Assembly (NCBI RefSeq): GCF_029227915.1
Contig: NC_079883.1
Coordinates: 8,866,001-8,930,000, forward strand
From: Hydractinia symbiolongicarpus
Lineage: Eukaryota; Cnidaria; Hydrozoa; Anthoathecata; Hydractiniidae
Reading direction: 5' to 3'
Length of the DNA stretch: 64,000 nucleotides
Positions within the stretch are counted from its first letter, which is position 1. Every line of letters begins with the position of its first letter. The notes under the pieces were generated by a model. That model made no database searches. It was given only the letters and a program-made list of their open reading frames with translations, and was not told where the DNA came from. This document shows positions 23,185-38,400 of the stretch, piece after piece. The position numbers were made by a program, and so were the translations under genes.

Positions 23185-23532
23185 TTCATTTTCATTTGTT
23201 GCCTTTTCATTTCAATGGTGCTGTGATATATTTCTTGTTATAACAATTAAGGAACGTGGCGGTTGTTGAAAGTGTTTCCTATGACATTTTCCTACGACAT
23301 TTTCAGGTGATAGTACGAGAAAAAAGAGCTTTCAAATGCATACAAACTCGATCTATTGCCGATCATCCAATAACCCTGACGGAATGGCAAATAAAATAAA
23401 ATTCCGCCGCCTTCCGAGGACTTATATCGCAATCACGTTTCGTAACAGCCAAGCGAGGTTTTACCTTAGCGTTTAAGTCACCACCGACATTTGGCCGCGC
23501 AACTTTTCTAAGCTCATTCATTTTGACTTAAG

Positions 23533-23698
23533 GAGGGGGCGAGCGCGGACGCAGGCCCCCACTACCAGAAATTGTACGGTCGAGTTACTGACGTTTGCAG
23601 TAATCGCAGAGGTCAGCCCAAGCGTAGTGCAATGCAAGAGCCTCACTCTGGAAGAAAACCCTCATTGATCAGTCTTTACTTCCCCGTCAGGTAAGTAT
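23533..23698 (-). ncRNA. U1: U1 snRNA (unit B2)
   Basis: Full-length copy with intact ATACTTACCTG. Confidence 0.96.
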
Positions 23699-23890
23699 GA
23701 GTTGGAACTGCACCGTAGCATGAGGGTACCCTTCAAAGTTTGTTAATGCTTGTGGCTTGAGTGTGTTATAAACTGCCGTGTCGCGGGGCATAGGCTGTAT
23801 TCTCCCCCAGTGTACGCGTTTTGTTCCCGCCGTAGACTATGCAGAGTGCCGTCGGAAAGAGGACTGCTATTATTCTTTTATTGCTTATGT

Positions 23891-24075
23891 GGGCCGCCAT
23901 CGGTAATAGTGCAACACCAAGGCAACCCGTGGTCACGGCGTGAATGAATCCACCTCCATGACCCAAGGCCAAAAATCAGATTAATATACTGACCATTCAG
24001 AGAATGGCCTACCAGATATTAAACTGATAAGAACAGATACTACACTTGATCTTAGCCATTAGGCCGAGAAGCGAT
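23891..24075 (-). ncRNA. U2: U2 snRNA (unit B2)
   Basis: Full-length, same as A-type as far as read, including the CTAATG loop I. Confidence 0.96.
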
Positions 24076-24397
24076 AAAGAACAAGCGTTGCCATGATAGG
24101 CATCGTCCACACACCGTAACTGCTTGTGGAGCATGTCACGTTACTGTAAAGCTTACAACTGTCACCGCGTACGGATGGACGGCGACATAGTAAAAATCAC
24201 GGCTGTTGATTTAGCCGTAGGATGGAGAGCGACTGTAGCGAGTGGATGGTAACTTACATGAATGCTAACAAAGGCGACGATACTAAGTGCGTGATATTAC
24301 TTTCCAATATGACTGCGTACATTCCGTTTATCAACGCATTACGCCAGAACGTGCGCGCGCGTTACACAGTAGACCATGCAGCCGAAATGCGACAGTG

Positions 24398-24470
24398 CGA
24401 CCCTGCCAGGAGTCGAACCTGGAATCCCCTGATTCGTAGTCAGATGCCTTATCCATTGGGCCACAGGGCG
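24398..24470 (-). tRNA. trnR-ACG: tRNA-Arg(ACG), B-type with C1 (unit B2)
   Basis: Carries the B-type G1-to-C change (plus strand GGGCGATGC at its 5' end). Otherwise a full cloverleaf. Confidence 0.93.
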
Positions 24471-25049
24471 ATGCTTATGACTTCGCCCCATCGTTATTTT
24501 GGCTTGCGCATTCGTTTTACTTACGACAGAATTCTTCGTGTTTGTAGCCATGAAAGAAAGGGACTTCTGTGAGTGAATTTTTTTACTGTGGTCTAATAAA
24601 AAAGTCGAAACGCAGTGCCCAATATATGAATTGCTCCTAATAGCCGGAAACAGGCCGTGTCGATGATGTAGGCCGACATACGCAACGCAAACCAAAGAAC
24701 GCTTTATGAAAATCCTAACACGGGCGCGGAAGAAGCCCAAATTAACAGAGTAGATGTAATGCTGAAGACCTCAAACTCCAGCAGCTTCTCTTTCAGACTA
24801 TTGCGTCGTGCTACAAATAAAAATTAACATGCTTTCGCATAGTCGCGGCTCCCAAAACGGACATTATACGATGTACAGAAACACACATTTCTGTTTTCGC
24901 GCCAAATCAATTCCCGGGAGTGGTACTTTTACGTCCGCATACTTCGCACCGTCTTAAATTATATCTCATTTACACGGTAATGTTTAGTATACTTCTACTG
25001 TGATAACAAGCATCGTTTATCGTTGGATTGTTGTAAGAAAACATTAAAA

Positions 25050-25601
25050 ATGAGTGAAGCAGCTTCTCCAAAGAAAATCGCACCCAAGAAGAAACCTGCT
25101 GCAAAGAAGACAGCTGATCACCCTAAATATGTGGACATGATCAAGGCTGCTATCGCTACCCTAAAGGAACGCGGTGGTTCATCTCGCCAAGCTATTACAA
25201 AATATATTCATGCAAATTACAAAGTTGCTGAAAACTCAGATCATCATCTGAAAATGGCTCTTAAACGAGGAGTAACATCAGGCGATTTGATTCAAACTAA
25301 AGGCACTGGTGCTTCTGGATCATTCAAGCTAGGTCAGGTAAAAAAAGAAAAACCTAAGAAAAAGGCCGCAGCAAAAAAGCCAACGGCAAAGAAGCCTACT
25401 GCAAAGAAAAGTACACCAAAAAAGAAGCCAGCAAAGAAGAGCACGCCAAAGAAAGCAGCAAAGAAGCCTGCCACAAAGAAAGCCTCGGCTAAGAAACCAG
25501 CAGCTAAGAAACCCACAAAGAAGCCTGTTGCTAAAAAACCTGCAGCAAAGAAGGTCAAAAAGACTCCCAAAAAGGCAGCAAAGAAGACCGCAAAAAAATA
25601 A
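25050..25601 (+). CDS. H1: Linker histone H1 (unit B2)
   Basis: Intact 183 residues. Stem-loop at 25634-25649. B-type upstream region. Confidence 0.98.
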   Translation: MSEAASPKKIAPKKKPAAKKTADHPKYVDMIKAAIATLKERGGSSRQAITKYIHANYKVAENSDHHLKMALKRGVTSGDLIQTKGTGASGSFKLGQVKKEKPKKKAAAKKPTAKKPTAKKSTPKKKPAKKSTPKKAAKKPATKKASAKKPAAKKPTKKPVAKKPAAKKVKKTPKKAAKKTAKK

Positions 25602-25962
25602 TTTGTGTGTATCTGGCTATTACATTAACAAACGGCTATTTTTATAGCCACACATTTACAAAAAAACATTATCTTGGTACAAAGTTAAACTTGTTTAAGT
25701 CACTTAAACAGTTAAAAAAGAGTAATTTTAAGATTAGATTCCCTAAGTTTAAGTATTTTCGTTTTTAAATTTCTTATTTTCTTGCTTTTACTTTTCTTGC
25801 CCTTCATATTTTTAACATTGTCAAACTTTATGTAGCATAAAATTTTTATGTAGCATAAAATTTAAACAGAAAGCAGAACAAAGTTTGATATAAAAAGCTA
25901 GCCGTAATATTTTTTATGGATGTGTGGCTATAAAAATAGCCGTTTTTTGTTTGGTAAGATGC

Positions 25963-26376
<414 letters not shown>

Positions 26377-26854
26377 TTAAGAAGTCGATGTAGTACGGAT
26401 ACACAAGACGGTCTAAAATGCACTATCGCGCCAAAGTTTTATTTCTCATATTGATTGACAGCTAAGGTTCAAAACAAACCATTTGATTGGTGCTAAGAAA
26501 GTAATTTCTGATTGGCTGCATAATGACATTACGCTCATTACTTTAACATTTTTATAAAATCTGTGTTTTTTGGCTACGGGAAAACGGCTGTATCTTCTGA
26601 TACACAAAAGCTTTTGACTTTTTTTTTTTTTAGTAAGTAGCAGAAGGTTTGGCGAATTCCAACGATGCCAAATTTATTGCCTTACTGAAACATTAAGACC
26701 ACGAATTTTTAAAAAAACTACAGTTTTACTTAAAAAAATGTACAAAATGTTCGGAACATTTTGTAATGACGCAACTCTATTGGTTAATTAGGGTGTTTCC
26801 ACGAGCAGTAGGTAATTTTATGGCCTCTTTTTAAAGCTGTCTGAATTCTGTTAA

Positions 26855-27211
<357 letters not shown>

Positions 27212-27673
27212 GCGTTGTCATTGCTCAACAAAAACGGCTATTTTTATAGCCACAAATCTTTTAAAACATTACTTTGTGCACGCTTCCAAATTACACAATG
27301 TGTAAAGTCTTGTCACAGTTACATTTATTGCTATACGATACTATGTCATATATGACACAAAAAAAATTTAGAAATACTTTGTAGGGTTAATTTGCCTGGG
27401 AGTGTTTCCGTGAAAAGCTGGGTTAAGTTAAATGTAAGCAATAACATGGATCAATGTACTTGTCTTTTCTGCAAGTACAGCTAATAATACGTATGAAAAG
27501 TGAAGCTAATCCACACACACACATGGGGAAGTATTTTAAATGTAGGCTAGTGTTCTTAAGCACATTATTTAGAAGTTTTATTAACTTCGGTTAACTTGTA
27601 GTGACGCCAAGTAAATGTTTTTTTAAAGATGTGTGGTCTTAAAAAAGACCGTTTGTGTTTGGTAGACGTTGGT

Positions 27674-28078
27674 TTACTTGCTGCTTGTGTATTTTGTGAC
27701 GGCTTTTGTTCCTTCACTGACTGCGTGTTTTGCAAGTTCTCCAGGCAAGAGAAGACGTACTGCGGTTTGAATTTCACGAGAAGAGATGGTCGACTTTTTG
27801 TTTTGAAGAGCCAAACGCGAAGCTTCGGAAGCAATGCGCTCAAAGATGTCGTTGACAAATGAGTTCATGATGCTCATAGCTTTGCTTGAAACTCCGACAT
27901 CTGGGTGAACTTGTTTCAAAACATTGTAGATGTAAATAGCATAACTTTCCTTTCTCTTTCTCTTGCGTTTCTTTTCACCAGTTCCACCAATCTTTCCTCC
28001 TTTTTTGCCGGCTCTTTTTTCACCTTTCTTGGCTACTTTAGGTGCCTGTTTTCCTCCTTTAGCTGCTGCGTCAGACAT
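27674..28078 (-). CDS. H2B: Histone H2B (unit B2)
   Basis: 134 residues, same protein as the A copies. Stem-loop at 27635-27650. Divergent from H2A of B2/B3 across 28079-28362. Confidence 0.99.
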   Translation of the reverse strand: MSDAAAKGGKQAPKVAKKGEKRAGKKGGKIGGTGEKKRKRKRKESYAIYIYNVLKQVHPDVGVSSKAMSIMNSFVNDIFERIASEASRLALQNKKSTISSREIQTAVRLLLPGELAKHAVSEGTKAVTKYTSSK

Positions 28079-28362
28079 GGTTAAAAATTTTTGCTACTTA
28101 ACTTGTAAATAAGCATTAAACTGCAAGTCAAAACTTTTTGTTTATAAGTAAAAAAATCGGATCGAATTCGATCCGAAAACGCCGATACGCAATTTAATTG
28201 GTTAAAAAAAAAATCTTTTGTTTAATACTTAATTATGATTGGTTAAAAAAACATGATTTCGATCCTATTTTTATGATGAAAAAACGAGTAAAGTTTATTT
28301 CGTTAACACTTACGTTAAATATTCGTACGTTTTTGTATTAACTTACAAATCAAATCGCAGTT

Positions 28363-28743
28363 ATGTCTGGACGTGGAAAAGGTGGAAAAGCTAAGGCTAA
28401 AGCCAAGACAAGATCCTCAAGAGCTGGACTTCAATTTCCAGTCGGTAGAGTGCATAGATTCCTTCGTAGAGGGCACTATGCTAACCGAATTGGATCTGGA
28501 GCACCAGTTTACTTAGCAGCCGTCTTGGAATATTTATCTGCTGAGATATTGGAGTTGGCTGGTAACGCAGCAAGAGACAACAAAAAAGCTAGGATTATTC
28601 CAAGACATTTACAATTGGCTGTTCGTAATGATGAAGAATTAAACAAACTTTTGAGCGGTGTAACCATTGCAGCTGGTGGTGTTTTGCCAAACATTCAAGC
28701 TGTCTTACTCCCAAAGAAGAACGACAAAGGACAGAAGAAGTAA
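28363..28743 (+). CDS. H2A: Histone H2A (unit B3)
   Basis: Intact 126 residues. Stem-loop at 28766-28781. Confidence 0.99.
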   Translation: MSGRGKGGKAKAKAKTRSSRAGLQFPVGRVHRFLRRGHYANRIGSGAPVYLAAVLEYLSAEILELAGNAARDNKKARIIPRHLQLAVRNDEELNKLLSGVTIAAGGVLPNIQAVLLPKKNDKGQKK

Positions 28744-28940
28744 ACCGCTACACTCAGAAAACAACGGCTATTTTTATAGCCACACATCTTTAAAAAAACA
28801 TTGTTTTTTTCACAAAACTATAACCTTAAAGTCTAATAGATAATCCATGCATACGCCTTGTCCTAAGTAACTCAAAGAAATTAAATAAAAAAATTTGATC
28901 ACAACGTCAAAATAAATTGCACGTATTTGCCCCTACTAAT

Positions 28941-29060
28941 GTCTACGGCCATACCACGATGAACACACCCGTTCTCGTCTGATCACGGAAGTTAAGCATC
29001 GTCGGGCCGGGATAGTACTTGGATGGGGGACCGCCTGGGAACTCCCGGTGTCGTAGGCTT
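28941..29060 (+). rRNA. 5S: 5S rRNA (unit B3)
   Basis: Same 5S sequence with B-type flanks. Confidence 0.98.
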
Positions 29061-29408
29061 TTCATTTTCATTTGTTGCCTTTTCATTTCAATGGTGCTGT
29101 GATATATTTCTTGTTATAACAATTAAGGAACGTGGCGGTTGTTGAAAGTGTTTCCTATGACATTTTCCTACGACATTTTCAGGTGATAGTACGAGAAAAA
29201 AGAGCTTTCAAATGCATACAAACTCGATCTATTGCCGATCATCCAATAACCCTGACGGAATGGCAAATAAAATAAAATTCCGCCGCCTTCCGAGGACTTA
29301 TATCGCAATCACGTTTCGTAACAGCCAAGCGAGGTTTTACCTTAGCGTTTAAGTCACCACCGACATTTGGCCGCGCAACTTTTCTAAGCTCATTCATTTT
29401 GACTTAAG

Positions 29409-29574
29409 GAGGGGGCGAGCGCGGACGCAGGCCCCCACTACCAGAAATTGTACGGTCGAGTTACTGACGTTTGCAGTAATCGCAGAGGTCAGCCCAAGCG
29501 TAGTGCAATGCAAGAGCCTCACTCTGGAAGAAAACCCTCATTGATCAGTCTTTACTTCCCCGTCAGGTAAGTAT
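29409..29574 (-). ncRNA. U1: U1 snRNA (unit B3)
   Basis: Full-length copy with intact ATACTTACCTG. Confidence 0.96.
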
Positions 29575-29766
29575 GAGTTGGAACTGCACCGTAGCATGAG
29601 GGTACCCTTCAAAGTTTGTTAATGCTTGTGGCTTGAGTGTGTTATAAACTGCCGTGTCGCGGGGCATAGGCTGTATTCTCCCCCAGTGTACGCGTTTTGT
29701 TCCCGCCGTAGACTATGCAGAGTGCCGTCGGAAAGAGGACTGCTATTATTCTTTTATTGCTTATGT

Positions 29767-29951
29767 GGGCCGCCATCGGTAATAGTGCAACACCAAGGCA
29801 ACCCGTGGTCACGGCGTGAATGAATCCACCTCCATGACCCAAGGCCAAAAATCAGATTAATATACTGACCATTCAGAGAATGGCCTACCAGATATTAAAC
29901 TGATAAGAACAGATACTACACTTGATCTTAGCCATTAGGCCGAGAAGCGAT
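29767..29951 (-). ncRNA. U2: U2 snRNA (unit B3)
   Basis: Full-length copy, no private change seen. Confidence 0.96.
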
Positions 29952-30273
29952 AAAGAACAAGCGTTGCCATGATAGGCATCGTCCACACACCGTAACTGCT
30001 TGTGGAGCATGTCACGTTACTGTAAAGCTTACAACTGTCACCGCGTACGGATGGACGGCGACATAGTAAAAATCACGGCTGTTGATTTAGCCGTAGGATG
30101 GAGAGCGACTGTAGCGAGTGGATGGTAACTTACATGAATGCTAACAAAGGCGACGATACTAAGTGCGTGATATTACTTTCCAATATGACTGCGTACATTC
30201 CGTTTATCAACGCATTACGCCAGAACGTGCGCGCGCGTTACACAGTAGACCATGCAGCCGAAATGCGACAGTG

Positions 30274-30346
30274 CGACCCTGCCAGGAGTCGAACCTGGAA
30301 TCCCCTGATTCGTAGTCAGATGCCTTATCCATTGGGCCACAGGGCG
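30274..30346 (-). tRNA. trnR-ACG: tRNA-Arg(ACG), B-type with C1 (unit B3)
   Basis: B-type C1 variant as in B2. Confidence 0.93.
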
Positions 30347-30925
30347 ATGCTTATGACTTCGCCCCATCGTTATTTTGGCTTGCGCATTCGTTTTACTTAC
30401 GACAGAATTCTTCGTGTTTGTAGCCATGAAAGAAAGGGACTTCTGTGAGTGAATTTTTTTACTGTGGTCTAATAAAAAAGTCGAAACGCAGTGCCCAATA
30501 TATGAATTGCTCCTAATAGCCGGAAACAGGCCGTGTCGATGATGTAGGCCGACATACGCAACGCAAACCAAAGAACGCTTTATGAAAATCCTAACACGGG
30601 CGCGGAAGAAGCCCAAATTAACAGAGTAGATGTAATGCTGAAGACCTCAAACTCCAGCAGCTTCTCTTTCAGACTATTGCGTCGTGCTACAAATAAAAAT
30701 TAACATGCTTTCGCATAGTCGCGGCTCCCAAAACGGACATTATACGATGTACAGAAACACACATTTCTGTTTTCGCGCCAAATCAATTCCCGGGAGTGGT
30801 ACTTTTACGTCCGCATACTTCGCACCGTCTTAAATTATATCTCATTTACACGGTAATGTTTAGTATACTTCTACTGTGATAACAAGCATCGTTTATCGTT
30901 GGATTGTTGTAAGAAAACATTAAAA

Positions 30926-31477
30926 ATGAGTGAAGCAGCTTCTCCAAAGAAAATCGCACCCAAGAAGAAACCTGCTGCAAAGAAGACAGCTGATCACCCT
31001 AAATATGTGGACATGATCAAGGCTGCTATCGCTACCCTAAAGGAACGCGGTGGTTCATCTCGCCAAGCTATTACAAAATATATTCATGCAAATTACAAAG
31101 TTGCTGAAAACTCAGATCATCATCTGAAAATGGCTCTTAAACGAGGAGTAACATCAGGCGATTTGATTCAAACTAAAGGCACTGGTGCTTCTGGATCATT
31201 CAAGCTAGGTCAGGTAAAAAAAGAAAAACCTAAGAAAAAGGCCGCAGCAAAAAAGCCAACGGCAAAGAAGCCTACTGCAAAGAAAAGTACACCAAAAAAG
31301 AAGCCAGCAAAGAAGAGCACGCCAAAGAAAGCAGCAAAGAAGCCTGCCACAAAGAAAGCCTCGGCTAAGAAACCAGCAGCTAAGAAACCCACAAAGAAGC
31401 CTGTTGCTAAAAAACCTGCAGCAAAGAAGGTCAAAAAGACTCCCAAAAAGGCAGCAAAGAAGACCGCAAAAAAATAA
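30926..31477 (+). CDS. H1: Linker histone H1 (unit B3)
   Basis: Intact 183 residues. Stem-loop at 31510-31525. B-type upstream region. Confidence 0.98.
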   Translation: MSEAASPKKIAPKKKPAAKKTADHPKYVDMIKAAIATLKERGGSSRQAITKYIHANYKVAENSDHHLKMALKRGVTSGDLIQTKGTGASGSFKLGQVKKEKPKKKAAAKKPTAKKPTAKKSTPKKKPAKKSTPKKAAKKPATKKASAKKPAAKKPTKKPVAKKPAAKKVKKTPKKAAKKTAKK

Positions 31478-31838
31478 TTTGTGTGTATCTGGCTATTACA
31501 TTAACAAACGGCTATTTTTATAGCCACACATTTACAAAAAAACATTATCTTGGTACAAAGTTAAACTTGTTTAAGTCACTTAAACAGTTAAAAAAGAGTA
31601 ATTTTAAGATTAGATTCCCTAAGTTTAAGTATTTTCGTTTTTAAATTTCTTATTTTCTTGCTTTTACTTTTCTTGCCCTTCATATTTTTAACATTGTCAA
31701 ACTTTATGTAGCATAAAATTTTTATGTAGCATAAAATTTAAACAGAAAGCAGAACAAAGTTTGATATAAAAAGCTAGCCGTAATATTTTTTATGGATGTG
31801 TGGCTATAAAAATAGCCGTTTTTTGTTTGGTAAGATGC

Positions 31839-32252
<414 letters not shown>

Positions 32253-32730
32253 TTAAGAAGTCGATGTAGTACGGATACACAAGACGGTCTAAAATGCACT
32301 ATCGCGCCAAAGTTTTATTTCTCATATTGATTGACAGCTAAGGTTCAAAACAAACCATTTGATTGGTGCTAAGAAAGTAATTTCTGATTGGCTGCATAAT
32401 GACATTACGCTCATTACTTTAACATTTTTATAAAATCTGTGTTTTTTGGCTACGGGAAAACGGCTGTATCTTCTGATACACAAAAGCTTTTGACTTTTTT
32501 TTTTTTTAGTAAGTAGCAGAAGGTTTGGCGAATTCCAACGATGCCAAATTTATTGCCTTACTGAAACATTAAGACCACGAATTTTTAAAAAAACTACAGT
32601 TTTACTTAAAAAAATGTACAAAATGTTCGGAACATTTTGTAATGACGCAACTCTATTGGTTAATTAGGGTGTTTCCACGAGCAGTAGGTAATTTTATGGC
32701 CTCTTTTTAAAGCTGTCTGAATTCTGTTAA

Positions 32731-33087
<357 letters not shown>

Positions 33088-33549
33088 GCGTTGTCATTGC
33101 TCAACAAAAACGGCTATTTTTATAGCCACAAATCTTTTAAAACATTACTTTGTGCACGCTTCCAAATTACACAATGTGTAAAGTCTTGTCACAGTTACAT
33201 TTATTGCTATACGATACTATGTCATATATGACACAAAAAAAATTTAGAAATACTTTGTAGGGTTAATTTGCCTGGGAGTGTTTCCGTGAAAAGCTGGGTT
33301 AAGTTAAATGTAAGCAATAACATGGATCAATGTACTTGTCTTTTCTGCAAGTACAGCTAATAATACGTATGAAAAGTGAAGCTAATCCACACACACACAT
33401 GGGGAAGTATTTTAAATGTAGGCTAGTGTTCTTAAGCACATTATTTAGAAGTTTTATTAACTTCGGTTAACTTGTAGTGACGCCAAGTAAATGTTTTTTT
33501 AAAGATGTGTGGTCTTAAAAAAGACCGTTTGTGTTTGGTAGACGTTGGT

Positions 33550-33954
33550 TTACTTGCTGCTTGTGTATTTTGTGACGGCTTTTGTTCCTTCACTGACTGC
33601 GTGTTTTGCAAGTTCTCCAGGCAAGAGAAGACGTACTGCGGTTTGAATTTCACGAGAAGAGATGGTCGACTTTTTGTTTTGAAGAGCCAAACGCGAAGCT
33701 TCGGAAGCAATGCGCTCAAAGATGTCGTTGACAAATGAGTTCATGATGCTCATAGCTTTGCTTGAAACTCCGACATCTGGGTGAACTTGTTTCAAAACAT
33801 TGTAGATGTAAATAGCATAACTTTCCTTTCTCTTTCTCTTGCGTTTCTTTTCACCAGTTCCACCAATCTTTCCTCCTTTTTTGCCGGCTCTTTTTTCACC
33901 TTTCTTGGCTACTTTAGGTGCCTGTTTTCCTCCTTTAGCTGCTGCGTCAGACAT
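33550..33954 (-). CDS. H2B: Histone H2B (unit B3)
   Basis: 134 residues, intact. Stem-loop at 33511-33526. The next gene to the right is the divergent H2A at 34239. Confidence 0.99.
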   Translation of the reverse strand: MSDAAAKGGKQAPKVAKKGEKRAGKKGGKIGGTGEKKRKRKRKESYAIYIYNVLKQVHPDVGVSSKAMSIMNSFVNDIFERIASEASRLALQNKKSTISSREIQTAVRLLLPGELAKHAVSEGTKAVTKYTSSK

Positions 33955-34238
33955 GGTTAAAAATTTTTGCTACTTAACTTGTAAATAAGCATTAAACTGC
34001 AAGTCAAAACTTTTTGTTTATAAGTAAAAAAATCGGATCGAATTCGATCCGAAAACGCCGATACGCAATTTAATTGGTTAAAAAAAAAATCTTTTGTTTA
34101 ATACTTAATTATGATTGGTTAAAAAAACATGATTTCGATCCTATTTTTATGATGAAAAAACGAGTAAAGTTTATTTCGTTAACACTTACGTTAAATATTC
34201 GTACGTTTTTGTATTAACTTACAAATCAAATCGCAGTT

Positions 34239-34619
34239 ATGTCTGGACGTGGAAAAGGTGGAAAAGCTAAGGCTAAAGCCAAGACAAGATCCTCAAGAGC
34301 TGGACTTCAATTTCCAGTCGGTAGAGTGCATAGATTCCTTCGTAGAGGGCACTATGCTAACCGAATTGGATCTGGAGCACCAGTTTACTTAGCAGCCGTC
34401 TTGGAATATTTATCTGCTGAGATATTGGAGTTGGCTGGTAACGCAGCAAGAGACAACAAAAAAGCTAGGATTATTCCAAGACATTTACAATTGGCTGTTC
34501 GTAATGATGAAGAATTAAACAAACTTTTGAGCGGTGTAACCATTGCAGCTGGTGGTGTTTTGCCAAACATTCAAGCTGTCTTACTCCCAAAGAAGAACGA
34601 CAAAGGACAGAAGAAGTAA
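34239..34619 (+). CDS. H2A: Histone H2A (unit B4)
   Basis: Intact 126 residues. Stem-loop at 34642-34657. Last H2A before the deletion junction. Confidence 0.99.
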   Translation: MSGRGKGGKAKAKAKTRSSRAGLQFPVGRVHRFLRRGHYANRIGSGAPVYLAAVLEYLSAEILELAGNAARDNKKARIIPRHLQLAVRNDEELNKLLSGVTIAAGGVLPNIQAVLLPKKNDKGQKK

Positions 34620-34816
34620 ACCGCTACACTCAGAAAACAACGGCTATTTTTATAGCCACACATCTTTAAAAAAACATTGTTTTTTTCACAAAACTATAAC
34701 CTTAAAGTCTAATAGATAATCCATGCATACGCCTTGTCCTAAGTAACTCAAAGAAATTAAATAAAAAAATTTGATCACAACGTCAAAATAAATTGCACGT
34801 ATTTGCCCCTACTAAT

Positions 34817-34936
34817 GTCTACGGCCATACCACGATGAACACACCCGTTCTCGTCTGATCACGGAAGTTAAGCATCGTCGGGCCGGGATAGTACTTGGAT
34901 GGGGGACCGCCTGGGAACTCCCGGTGTCGTAGGCTT
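34817..34936 (+). rRNA. 5S: 5S rRNA (unit B4)
   Basis: Same 5S sequence with B-type flanks. Confidence 0.98.
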
Positions 34937-35284
34937 TTCATTTTCATTTGTTGCCTTTTCATTTCAATGGTGCTGTGATATATTTCTTGTTATAACAATT
35001 AAGGAACGTGGCGGTTGTTGAAAGTGTTTCCTATGACATTTTCCTACGACATTTTCAGGTGATAGTACGAGAAAAAAGAGCTTTCAAATGCATACAAACT
35101 CGATCTATTGCCGATCATCCAATAACCCTGACGGAATGGCAAATAAAATAAAATTCCGCCGCCTTCCGAGGACTTATATCGCAATCACGTTTCGTAACAG
35201 CCAAGCGAGGTTTTACCTTAGCGTTTAAGTCACCACCGACATTTGGCCGCGCAACTTTTCTAAGCTCATTCATTTTGACTTAAG

Positions 35285-35450
35285 GAGGGGGCGAGCGCGG
35301 ACGCAGGCCCCCACTACCAGAAATTGTACGGTCGAGTTACTGACGTTTGCAGTAATCGCAGAGGTCAGCCCAAGCGTAGTGCAATGCAAGAGCCTCACTC
35401 TGGAAGAAAACCCTCATTGATCAGTCTTTACTTCCCCGTCAGGTAAGTAT
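35285..35450 (-). ncRNA. U1: U1 snRNA (unit B4)
   Basis: Full-length copy with intact ATACTTACCTG. Confidence 0.96.
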
Positions 35451-35642
35451 GAGTTGGAACTGCACCGTAGCATGAGGGTACCCTTCAAAGTTTGTTAATG
35501 CTTGTGGCTTGAGTGTGTTATAAACTGCCGTGTCGCGGGGCATAGGCTGTATTCTCCCCCAGTGTACGCGTTTTGTTCCCGCCGTAGACTATGCAGAGTG
35601 CCGTCGGAAAGAGGACTGCTATTATTCTTTTATTGCTTATGT

Positions 35643-35827
35643 GGGCCGCCATCGGTAATAGTGCAACACCAAGGCAACCCGTGGTCACGGCGTGAATGAA
35701 TCCACCTCCATGACCCAAGGCCAAAAATCAGATTAATATACTGACCATTCAGAGAATGGCCTACCAGATATTAAACTGATAAGAACAGATACTACACTTG
35801 ATCTTAGCCATTAGGCCGAGAAGCGAT
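35643..35827 (-). ncRNA. U2: U2 snRNA (unit B4)
   Basis: Full-length copy, no private change seen. Confidence 0.96.
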
Positions 35828-36149
35828 AAAGAACAAGCGTTGCCATGATAGGCATCGTCCACACACCGTAACTGCTTGTGGAGCATGTCACGTTACTGTA
35901 AAGCTTACAACTGTCACCGCGTACGGATGGACGGCGACATAGTAAAAATCACGGCTGTTGATTTAGCCGTAGGATGGAGAGCGACTGTAGCGAGTGGATG
36001 GTAACTTACATGAATGCTAACAAAGGCGACGATACTAAGTGCGTGATATTACTTTCCAATATGACTGCGTACATTCCGTTTATCAACGCATTACGCCAGA
36101 ACGTGCGCGCGCGTTACACAGTAGACCATGCAGCCGAAATGCGACAGTG

Positions 36150-36222
36150 CGACCCTGCCAGGAGTCGAACCTGGAATCCCCTGATTCGTAGTCAGATGCC
36201 TTATCCATTGGGCCACAGGGCG
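36150..36222 (-). tRNA. trnR-ACG: tRNA-Arg(ACG), B-type with C1 (unit B4)
   Basis: B-type C1 variant as in B2. Confidence 0.93.
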
Positions 36223-36801
36223 ATGCTTATGACTTCGCCCCATCGTTATTTTGGCTTGCGCATTCGTTTTACTTACGACAGAATTCTTCGTGTTTGTAGC
36301 CATGAAAGAAAGGGACTTCTGTGAGTGAATTTTTTTACTGTGGTCTAATAAAAAAGTCGAAACGCAGTGCCCAATATATGAATTGCTCCTAATAGCCGGA
36401 AACAGGCCGTGTCGATGATGTAGGCCGACATACGCAACGCAAACCAAAGAACGCTTTATGAAAATCCTAACACGGGCGCGGAAGAAGCCCAAATTAACAG
36501 AGTAGATGTAATGCTGAAGACCTCAAACTCCAGCAGCTTCTCTTTCAGACTATTGCGTCGTGCTACAAATAAAAATTAACATGCTTTCGCATAGTCGCGG
36601 CTCCCAAAACGGACATTATACGATGTACAGAAACACACATTTCTGTTTTCGCGCCAAATCAATTCCCGGGAGTGGTACTTTTACGTCCGCATACTTCGCA
36701 CCGTCTTAAATTATATCTCATTTACACGGTAATGTTTAGTATACTTCTACTGTGATAACAAGCATCGTTTATCGTTGGATTGTTGTAAGAAAACATTAAA
36801 A

Positions 36802-37353
36802 ATGAGTGAAGCAGCTTCTCCAAAGAAAATCGCACCCAAGAAGAAACCTGCTGCAAAGAAGACAGCTGATCACCCTAAATATGTGGACATGATCAAGGCT
36901 GCTATCGCTACCCTAAAGGAACGCGGTGGTTCATCTCGCCAAGCTATTACAAAATATATTCATGCAAATTACAAAGTTGCTGAAAACTCAGATCATCATC
37001 TGAAAATGGCTCTTAAACGAGGAGTAACATCAGGCGATTTGATTCAAACTAAAGGCACTGGTGCTTCTGGATCATTCAAGCTAGGTCAGGTAAAAAAAGA
37101 AAAACCTAAGAAAAAGGCCGCAGCAAAAAAGCCAACGGCAAAGAAGCCTACTGCAAAGAAAAGTACACCAAAAAAGAAGCCAGCAAAGAAGAGCACGCCA
37201 AAGAAAGCAGCAAAGAAGCCTGCCACAAAGAAAGCCTCGGCTAAGAAACCAGCAGCTAAGAAACCCACAAAGAAGCCTGTTGCTAAAAAACCTGCAGCAA
37301 AGAAGGTCAAAAAGACTCCCAAAAAGGCAGCAAAGAAGACCGCAAAAAAATAA
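36802..37353 (+). CDS. H1: Linker histone H1 (unit B4)
   Basis: Intact 183 residues. Stem-loop at 37386-37401. Followed by H3 and then, after the junction, by a second H1 only 1.5 kb away. Confidence 0.98.
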   Translation: MSEAASPKKIAPKKKPAAKKTADHPKYVDMIKAAIATLKERGGSSRQAITKYIHANYKVAENSDHHLKMALKRGVTSGDLIQTKGTGASGSFKLGQVKKEKPKKKAAAKKPTAKKPTAKKSTPKKKPAKKSTPKKAAKKPATKKASAKKPAAKKPTKKPVAKKPAAKKVKKTPKKAAKKTAKK

Positions 37354-37714
37354 TTTGTGTGTATCTGGCTATTACATTAACAAACGGCTATTTTTATAGC
37401 CACACATTTACAAAAAAACATTATCTTGGTACAAAGTTAAACTTGTTTAAGTCACTTAAACAGTTAAAAAAGAGTAATTTTAAGATTAGATTCCCTAAGT
37501 TTAAGTATTTTCGTTTTTAAATTTCTTATTTTCTTGCTTTTACTTTTCTTGCCCTTCATATTTTTAACATTGTCAAACTTTATGTAGCATAAAATTTTTA
37601 TGTAGCATAAAATTTAAACAGAAAGCAGAACAAAGTTTGATATAAAAAGCTAGCCGTAATATTTTTTATGGATGTGTGGCTATAAAAATAGCCGTTTTTT
37701 GTTTGGTAAGATGC

Positions 37715-38128
<414 letters not shown>

Positions 38129-38380
38129 TTAAGAAGTCGATGTAGTACGGATACACAAGACGGTCTAAAATGCACTATCGCGCCAAAGTTTTATTTCTCA
38201 TATTGATTGACAGCTAAGGTTCAAAACAAACCATTTGATTGGTGCTAAGAAAGTAATTTCTGATTGGCTGCATAATGACATTACGCTCATTACTTTAACA
38301 TTTTTATAAAATCTGTGTTTTTTGGCTACGGGAAAACGGCTGTATCTTCTGATACACAAAAGCTTTTGACTTTTTTTTTT

Positions 38381-38400
38381 TTTAGTAAGTGAAAGAAAGG
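38381..38400. other. Recombination/deletion junction B4-A4
   Basis: Left of 38390 the sequence is the H3-H4 promoter (…TTTAGTAAGT). Right of it is the tRNA-H1 spacer (GAAAGAAAGG…). In intact units the left part continues AGCAGAAGG, and the right part is preceded by TAGCCAT. Only one base (T) can be shared, so there is essentially no homology at the join. Confidence 0.95.
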
